DNA of 25,299 nucleotides from SIG603 sp964370405 (GTDB lineage Bacteria; Bacillota; Clostridia; Oscillospirales; Acutalibacteraceae), in the NCBI GenBank assembly GCA_964370405.1, contig CAYJJB010000026.1:1-25299 (forward strand), written 5' to 3'. Each line of letters starts with the position of its first letter. The stretch's first letter is position 1. This document shows, one piece after another, positions 20,810 through 25,299 of the stretch. The notes under the pieces were generated by a model. It made no database searches, had not been told where the DNA came from, and was given only the letters and a program-made list of their open reading frames with translations. The translations under genes were made by a program, and so were the position numbers.

Positions 20810-23714
20810 CCACTGCAGAAAACAGACTGCGAAGTCTAATTTTTACCGCACCTAAATTTGTAATTTCATCAATTTTAATCTGTGTGTATATTTTATTTTC
20901 ATCTTCCAAAATAGACCTTGTTTCATCTGTGCAAATTGCATCAACTCCGCAACCAAAAGACACAAGTTGAACCAAGTTTAAATTTGGATTTTTACTTTTG
21001 GCAACATATTTTGCAGCGGCATAAAGCCTTGAGTGGTAGGTCCACTGGTTTAAAACCTTAGTCGGAAATTTATCTACTAAACTTGACACGGCATCTTCAC
21101 TTATAACAGCTGCACCGCAGTCGCAAATTAGTTTGTCTATACCATGGTTAATTTCACCATCTAAATGATATGGCCTTCCTGCCAAAATTATAATTTGTCT
21201 GCCCTCGTCTGTCGCCTCTTTTAAATATTGTTGTCCTGTCACTCTTATATTTTCAAGAAAGCTTTCATACTCGGCATAAGCCTTGTCTGTAGCAAGTTTT
21301 ACATCTTTTAGCTCTATTCCTTTAAAATATTTTTGCAAAATAAGCGTCATTTTTTTAGGGAAGTCTTTTCTTCTGTGAATGCCTACATAATCGCTTATGT
21401 ATTTTATATCTTTAAGGACTTCAATATTTGCACCGATTACCTCAGGATAATATGCAACAACTGGACAGTTATAATGATTATCACCCATATTTTCATCAAT
21501 ATTATATGTCATACATGGGTAGAAAATGGTGTTAGCTCCGCTTTCAAGCAGGGTTTCCACATGTCCGTGTATAAGTTTTGCAGGATAGCACACTGTGTCA
21601 GACGGTATGGTGTGCTGGCCTTTTAAATACATTTTTCTTGTAGATAAGGGAGATGTATGCACGCCATAGCCCAAAGATTTAAAGAAAGTATGCCAAAACG
21701 GTAGAAGTTCAAACATATTTAAAACAAGAGGAATACCCACAGTTTCCTTGTCTGTTTCAAAATTTTCATAGCTTGCTAAAAGATTTTGCTTATATTCATA
21801 TAGATTATAAACTTTTCTACTACTTTTTACATGCAGTGGATTTTCACACCTATTTCCACCTATAAAACGTCTTCCGTCATCAAATATATTTACAGTGAGT
21901 TTACAATGGTTTTGGCACATTTTACAAGTGGTCGCAATTACCTCATGTTTAAAATTTTCCAAATTTTTTGCACCCAAAATAGTGCTTGTATCTCCAACTT
22001 TATGCTCTTTTCCATATAAAGCTGCACCAAAAGCGCCCATAAGTCCTGAAATATTTGGCCTTACCACGTTTTTATCTATCTCTTGTTCAAAGGCACGCAG
22101 CACAGCATCGTTTAAAAACGTTCCGCCTTGCACCACTATATTTTCGCCCAAATCGGCACTGCTTCCAGCTCTAATTACCTTGTACAGTGCATTTTTTACA
22201 ACACTTATCGAAAGTCCTGCCGAAATATTTTCAACACTTGCGCCATCTTTTTGCGCCTGCTTTACAGAGGAGTTCATAAACACCGTGCACCTAGTGCCGA
22301 GGTCTACAGGCTTTTGTGCAAAAATTCCTCTTTTTGCAAATTGGTCTATGCTCTCGCCAAGAGCCATTGCAAAGGTTTGTAAAAACGAGCCACAACCTGA
22401 TGAACATGCCTCATTTAAAAATATATTGTCTATTGTCTTGTTTCTTATTTTAAAACATTTAATGTCCTGTCCACCTATGTCAATAATAAAGTCAACATTT
22501 GGCAAAAACTTTTTAGCCGCAGTAAAATGCGCCACAGTTTCAACCACACCTGCATCAAGGTGAAATGCATTTTTAATTATCTCTTCACCATAGCCCGTAC
22601 TTGTTGCACAAAGTATTTTTATATCGGGATACTTGTTATAAACGTCAATTAAAAAGTCTTTTACAAGACTTACAGGGTTTCCTTTGTTTTCCATGTATTT
22701 ATAAAGGACTATTTCCTCATTTTCATTTATTAGCACCGCTTTTAGTGTTGTAGAGCCTGCATCAATTCCTATATATCCTATTTTAGACTCTGTAAGTTCT
22801 GATACTTTAATCCCTTCATTGATTTTATGTCTTAAAGCAAATTTTTCATAGTCGGCTTCGTCTTTAAAAAGAGGATTACAACTTGAATACTCTGCACCCT
22901 CATAATTTTTTGTCAGTTTATCAAGTAGCTCGGAAATGCTAAAATAGCTGTCTTGCTCGCAAAGAAGTGCTGCACCAAGTGCCACATAATAAAGTGAATT
23001 TTCCGGACAAGTGCCATTTAACCCAAGCGTTTTGTCAAATGCTTCTCTTAAATTTTTTATGTATGTAAGAGGACCGCCAAGGTATAAGACCTTGCCACCT
23101 ATTTCTCTGCCCTGCGCAAGTCCTGCAATTGTTTGATTGACAACAGCGTAAAAAATGCTTTGTGAAATATCCTCTTTTTTTGCACCTTGATTTAACAGTG
23201 GCTGTATGTCAGACTTTGCAAAAACACCACAACGTGATGCAATGCTGTAGGTTTTACTGCTATCATTTGCAAGCTCATCCATTTGACTTGGTGTAATGTT
23301 TAAAAGTGTCGCCATTTGGTCAATAAATGCGCCTGTGCCGCCTGCACAGCTTCCGTTCATTCTAACCTCAGGCATACCGCTTACAAATAAAATTTTGGCA
23401 TCTTCACCGCCAAGCTCAATTATTACATCGGCATCTTTAAAATATGTACTTGCCGCTATTCTTGTTGCATATACTTCTTGAACAAACTGAAGGGAAAGCT
23501 CTTGTGCAATGCCCATACCGGCAGAGCCTGATATGCTTATTCTCATATCCGAATCATTTGGAAACTGCTCTTTAATTTCATTTAAAAATCTCGTAGCACT
23601 TTCACGAATTTTTGAAAAATGCCTTTCATAAAAACTATATACAATCTCGTTCTTTTCATTTAAAACCACACATTTAATTGTAGTTGATCCAATATCTAAA
23701 CCTATGCAAAGCAT
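20796..23714 (-). CDS. Acyl-CoA dehydratase activase-like protein with two BadF/BadG ASKHA domains
   Basis: 972 residues, ATP-driven electron-transfer activator. Two ASKHA ATPase domains are fused in tandem: 1-~255 (GLDIGSTTIK, ELGGEDAK, Cys123 in GSCAGGTGAF, Cys162 in SRCGVFAKSD) and ~312-570 (GIDAGSTTLK, DIGGQDIK, Cys437 in EACSSGCGSF, Cys476 in GTRCTVFMNS). In the HgdC family these two Cys positions bind the [4Fe-4S] cluster shared by a homodimer, so here one chain could form a pseudo-dimer. Residues ~590-970 match the DUF2229/COG3580 region with C597, C600, C604, C623, C709 (DTVCYPAKL), C734 and C750. Expression is from the promoter at 23768-23796. The ribosome site (GGGG) is weak and distant. 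Confidence 0.92.
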   Translation of the reverse strand: MLCIGLDIGSTTIKCVVLNEKNEIVYSFYERHFSKIRESATRFLNEIKEQFPNDSDMRISISGSAGMGIAQELSLQFVQEVYATRIAASTYFKDADVIIELGGEDAKILFVSGMPEVRMNGSCAGGTGAFIDQMATLLNITPSQMDELANDSSKTYSIASRCGVFAKSDIQPLLNQGAKKEDISQSIFYAVVNQTIAGLAQGREIGGKVLYLGGPLTYIKNLREAFDKTLGLNGTCPENSLYYVALGAALLCEQDSYFSISELLDKLTKNYEGAEYSSCNPLFKDEADYEKFALRHKINEGIKVSELTESKIGYIGIDAGSTTLKAVLINENEEIVLYKYMENKGNPVSLVKDFLIDVYNKYPDIKILCATSTGYGEEIIKNAFHLDAGVVETVAHFTAAKKFLPNVDFIIDIGGQDIKCFKIRNKTIDNIFLNEACSSGCGSFLQTFAMALGESIDQFAKRGIFAQKPVDLGTRCTVFMNSSVKQAQKDGASVENISAGLSISVVKNALYKVIRAGSSADLGENIVVQGGTFLNDAVLRAFEQEIDKNVVRPNISGLMGAFGAALYGKEHKVGDTSTILGAKNLENFKHEVIATTCKMCQNHCKLTVNIFDDGRRFIGGNRCENPLHVKSSRKVYNLYEYKQNLLASYENFETDKETVGIPLVLNMFELLPFWHTFFKSLGYGVHTSPLSTRKMYLKGQHTIPSDTVCYPAKLIHGHVETLLESGANTIFYPCMTYNIDENMGDNHYNCPVVAYYPEVIGANIEVLKDIKYISDYVGIHRRKDFPKKMTLILQKYFKGIELKDVKLATDKAYAEYESFLENIRVTGQQYLKEATDEGRQIIILAGRPYHLDGEINHGIDKLICDCGAAVISEDAVSSLVDKFPTKVLNQWTYHSRLYAAAKYVAKSKNPNLNLVQLVSFGCGVDAICTDETRSILEDENKIYTQIKIDEITNLGAVKIRLRSLFSAVDGSV

Positions 23715-23767
23715 CTAACAAATTACCCCGTTTCTAAAAGAAAAATTTAATATCTATCCAAATTAAT

Positions 23768-23796
23768 ATTATAATATTTATATATGAACAATTCAA
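23768..23796 (-). promoter_or_regulatory. Sigma-A-type promoter of the activase operon
   Basis: Minus-strand TTGAAT (23796-23791) and TATAAT (23773-23768) with a 17-base spacer, about 55 bases before the activase start. All five genes down to 17296 follow with gaps of 27 bases or less, or overlaps, and no terminator before 17268, so they are probably one transcript. Confidence 0.75.
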
Positions 23797-23833
23797 GTTA
23801 AATTTTAATGTAATAATGAATTATGTGTAAAAG

Positions 23834-23862
23834 TTGACTTTTAAATGGCTGTATTGTATAAT
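23834..23862 (+). promoter_or_regulatory. Sigma-A-type promoter of aroC
   Basis: TTGACT (23834-23839) and TATAAT (23857-23862) with a 17-base spacer. The leader before the GTG start is only about 30 bases, too short for a T-box or attenuator. Confidence 0.8.
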
Positions 23863-23898
23863 TTTTTAATGATAATTACGTGAAATGGAGTATTAATT

Positions 23899-24978
23899 GT
23901 GAGTGCAACTTTTAAAAACATGATAGAAATTACAATATTTGGCGAGAGTCATGGCAAAGCAATAGGTGTAGTACTTGGAAATTTGCCAAGCGGAATTTGC
24001 CTTGACTTTGAGGAAATTGAAAGAGAAATGGCAAGAAGAGCGCCAGGCGGTGACACACTTTCAACAAAAAGAAAAGAAAAAGACAAAGTAGAAATTATGA
24101 GCGGAATTTTAGACGGCGTAACAACTGGCGCTCCGCTTATGGCTTTGATTAAAAACGAAGATAGCCACTCAAAAGATTATTCCATGCTTAAAACCCACAT
24201 GCGCCCCTCCCACAGCGATTTTCCTGCATTTATTAAATATAAGGGATATAACGACGTGCGTGGTGGCGGACATTTTTCAGGAAGAATTACCGCACCTATC
24301 GTTTTTGCAGGAGCTGTTGCAAAGCAAGTTTTAATGAAAAAAGGTATAGAAATTTTTGCGCATATTTCATCAATTAAAAACATCAGTGATGATAAGTTTG
24401 GCACATTTATAAGCGATGAAGAAAAACTGGCACTTAAAAAGCATAAGTACCCCGTTTTAAAAAATGGCATTTATGAAAAAATGGTAGAGTGCATAGAAAA
24501 TGCGGCACAAAACTGCGATTCTGTAGGTGGAAAGGTTGAGTGCATGATTACTGGAATACCAGCAGGTCTTGGACAACCTTTTTTTGACAGCGTAGAAAGT
24601 CAAATGGCAAGGCTTATGTTCTCTGTCCCTGCTGTAAAAGGCATAAATTTTGGCATAGAAAATATTGACACACTAACAGGCTCAAGTGCTAATGATGAAT
24701 ACCGCTATGAAAATGATAAGGTTATAAGTAGCACGAATAATAACGGTGGAATTTTGGGTGGAATAACAAATGGAATGCCTATAGTTTTTAGTGTTAGCAT
24801 TAAGCCAACTCCCTCAATAGCAAAAGAGCAGTTAACAGTTGATGTCGATAAAAAAGAAAACACCACCATAACTATACACGGAAGGCACGACCCTTGCATA
24901 GTGCCTAGAGCGGTGTCGGTAATAGAAGCAATGGCGGCGCTTTGTATTTTAGATTTAATGAGATATACGGAGGAATAG
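23899..24978 (+). CDS. aroC: Chorismate synthase
   Basis: 359-residue enzyme converting 5-enolpyruvylshikimate-3-phosphate to chorismate, the last step of the shikimate pathway; it needs reduced FMN. Family signatures are intact: TIFGESHGKAIG near the N-terminus, RPSHSDFPAFIKYKGYNDVRGGGHFSGR around 98-125, SSTNNNGGILGGITNGMPI around 275-293, and RHDPCIVPRAVSVIEAMAAL near the C-terminus. Length is normal. The start is GTG at 23899, with ATGGAG eight bases upstream. The chorismate mutase gene follows after three bases. Confidence 0.97.
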   Translation: MSATFKNMIEITIFGESHGKAIGVVLGNLPSGICLDFEEIEREMARRAPGGDTLSTKRKEKDKVEIMSGILDGVTTGAPLMALIKNEDSHSKDYSMLKTHMRPSHSDFPAFIKYKGYNDVRGGGHFSGRITAPIVFAGAVAKQVLMKKGIEIFAHISSIKNISDDKFGTFISDEEKLALKKHKYPVLKNGIYEKMVECIENAAQNCDSVGGKVECMITGIPAGLGQPFFDSVESQMARLMFSVPAVKGINFGIENIDTLTGSSANDEYRYENDKVISSTNNNGGILGGITNGMPIVFSVSIKPTPSIAKEQLTVDVDKKENTTITIHGRHDPCIVPRAVSVIEAMAALCILDLMRYTEE

Positions 24979-24981
24979 AAC

Positions 24982-25254
24982 TTGAAAGATTTAAGTGAAT
25001 TACGAGTTGAGATAGACGAAATTGATAGTAAAATTGCAGAGCTTTTTGAAATGAGAATGGATATTGCAAAAAACGTTGTGCTTTACAAAATAGCAAATAA
25101 CATGGAAATTTTTCAGCCTGAAAGAGAAAAAGAAGTGCTCCTTAAAAACTGCAAAAGAATTCAAGAAGAAAATATAAAACCATACGCAAATGACTTTTTT
25201 CAAAATTTGATGGACTTATCAAAAGAATATCAAAAAACATTTTTAAAAGACTAA
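24982..25254 (+). CDS. Chorismate mutase, AroQ class, stand-alone
   Basis: 90-residue all-helical AroQ-type enzyme that converts chorismate to prephenate for Phe/Tyr synthesis. The active-site set matches the E. coli P-protein mutase domain with a constant offset of three: Arg8, Arg25, Lys36 and Glu49, with Gln45 at the position of Asp48. LRVEIDEIDSKIAELFEMRMDIA is the typical first helix. The start is TTG at 24982, chosen because GGAGGA (24969-24974) lies seven bases upstream; it is three bases after aroC, so the two are one operon. No dehydratase or ACT regulatory domain is attached. Confidence 0.9.
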   Translation: MKDLSELRVEIDEIDSKIAELFEMRMDIAKNVVLYKIANNMEIFQPEREKEVLLKNCKRIQEENIKPYANDFFQNLMDLSKEYQKTFLKD

Positions 25255-25267
25255 ATAAAACATAAAA

Positions 25268-25299
25268 AACCTCGCATGATGTCTGAATCATGCGAGGTT
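25268..25299 (+). terminator. Terminator hairpin of the aroC-chorismate mutase operon (cut by window end)
   Basis: A 13-bp perfect stem AACCTCGCATGAT (25268-25280) / ATCATGCGAGGTT (25287-25299), loop GTCTGA, starting 13 bases after the mutase stop. The expected T-run would lie beyond the window edge. Confidence 0.85.

Noticed and set aside
21895..22563. 222-residue plus-strand ORF antisense to the activase
   Set aside because: The minus-strand frame encodes complete ASKHA motifs; the opposite frame has no family pattern and no start signals.
23863..23898. Possible T-box or attenuator before aroC
   Set aside because: The promoter lies too close to the start codon to leave room for such a leader, and no specifier stem or terminator is present.

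Overview
The window looks like chromosomal DNA from an anaerobic, low-GC Clostridia-type Firmicute, probably a gut or rumen lineage. The basis is AT-rich coding sequence, strong GGAGG-type ribosome binding sites, TTGACA/TATAAT-type promoters, and a 2-hydroxyacyl-CoA dehydratase-type activase system typical of strict anaerobes. No rRNA, tRNA, phage or transposase gene is visible.

Layout. 1-179: truncated Phd/YefM antitoxin (minus). 360-2554: a two-gene ABC exporter (FtsX/MacB-type permease, LolD/MacB-type ATPase). 2696-4174: guaB (minus). 4451-5668: an MFS transporter. 5728-6324: a ricin-B-type beta-trefoil protein with a Lys/Ala/Pro repeat tail (minus). 6654-9047: a CtpE-like P-type cation ATPase. 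9156-10855: recA-recX. 10981-13856: MazG-like pyrophosphohydrolase, rimO and a lipoprotein with FKBP and trigger-factor-like regions. 14043-17017: a COG2509-type FAD protein and a sodium:solute symporter (minus). 17296-23714: a probable five-gene operon (minus) with an activase-like ATPase, its dehydratase-like partner, a CcdA-TlpA fusion, a GNAT acetyltransferase and a small membrane protein. 23899-25254: aroC and an AroQ-type chorismate mutase, with a terminator at the window edge.

How the genes work together. recA/recX form a recombination pair overlapping by one base. aroC and the chorismate mutase are consecutive in aromatic amino acid synthesis. The five-gene operon couples an ATP-driven low-potential electron-transfer machine with a membrane thiol-redox protein. 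The remaining genes are mostly single units with their own promoters.

Most unusual items: (1) a cytosolic ricin-type lectin fold carrying a histone-H1-like tail built from an 18-bp tandem repeat; (2) an activase/dehydratase that I recall as usually one long polypeptide, here split by a +1 frame change at a 14-nt overlap; (3) three structured intergenic repeat elements (10847-10972, 13872-14031, 17188-17268), the last two apparently acting as terminators; (4) perfect inverted repeats at or just after the predicted transcription starts of two neighbouring genes. I do not see a clear multi-gene defence or other unknown system; the lectin-tail protein is the best candidate for undescribed biology.
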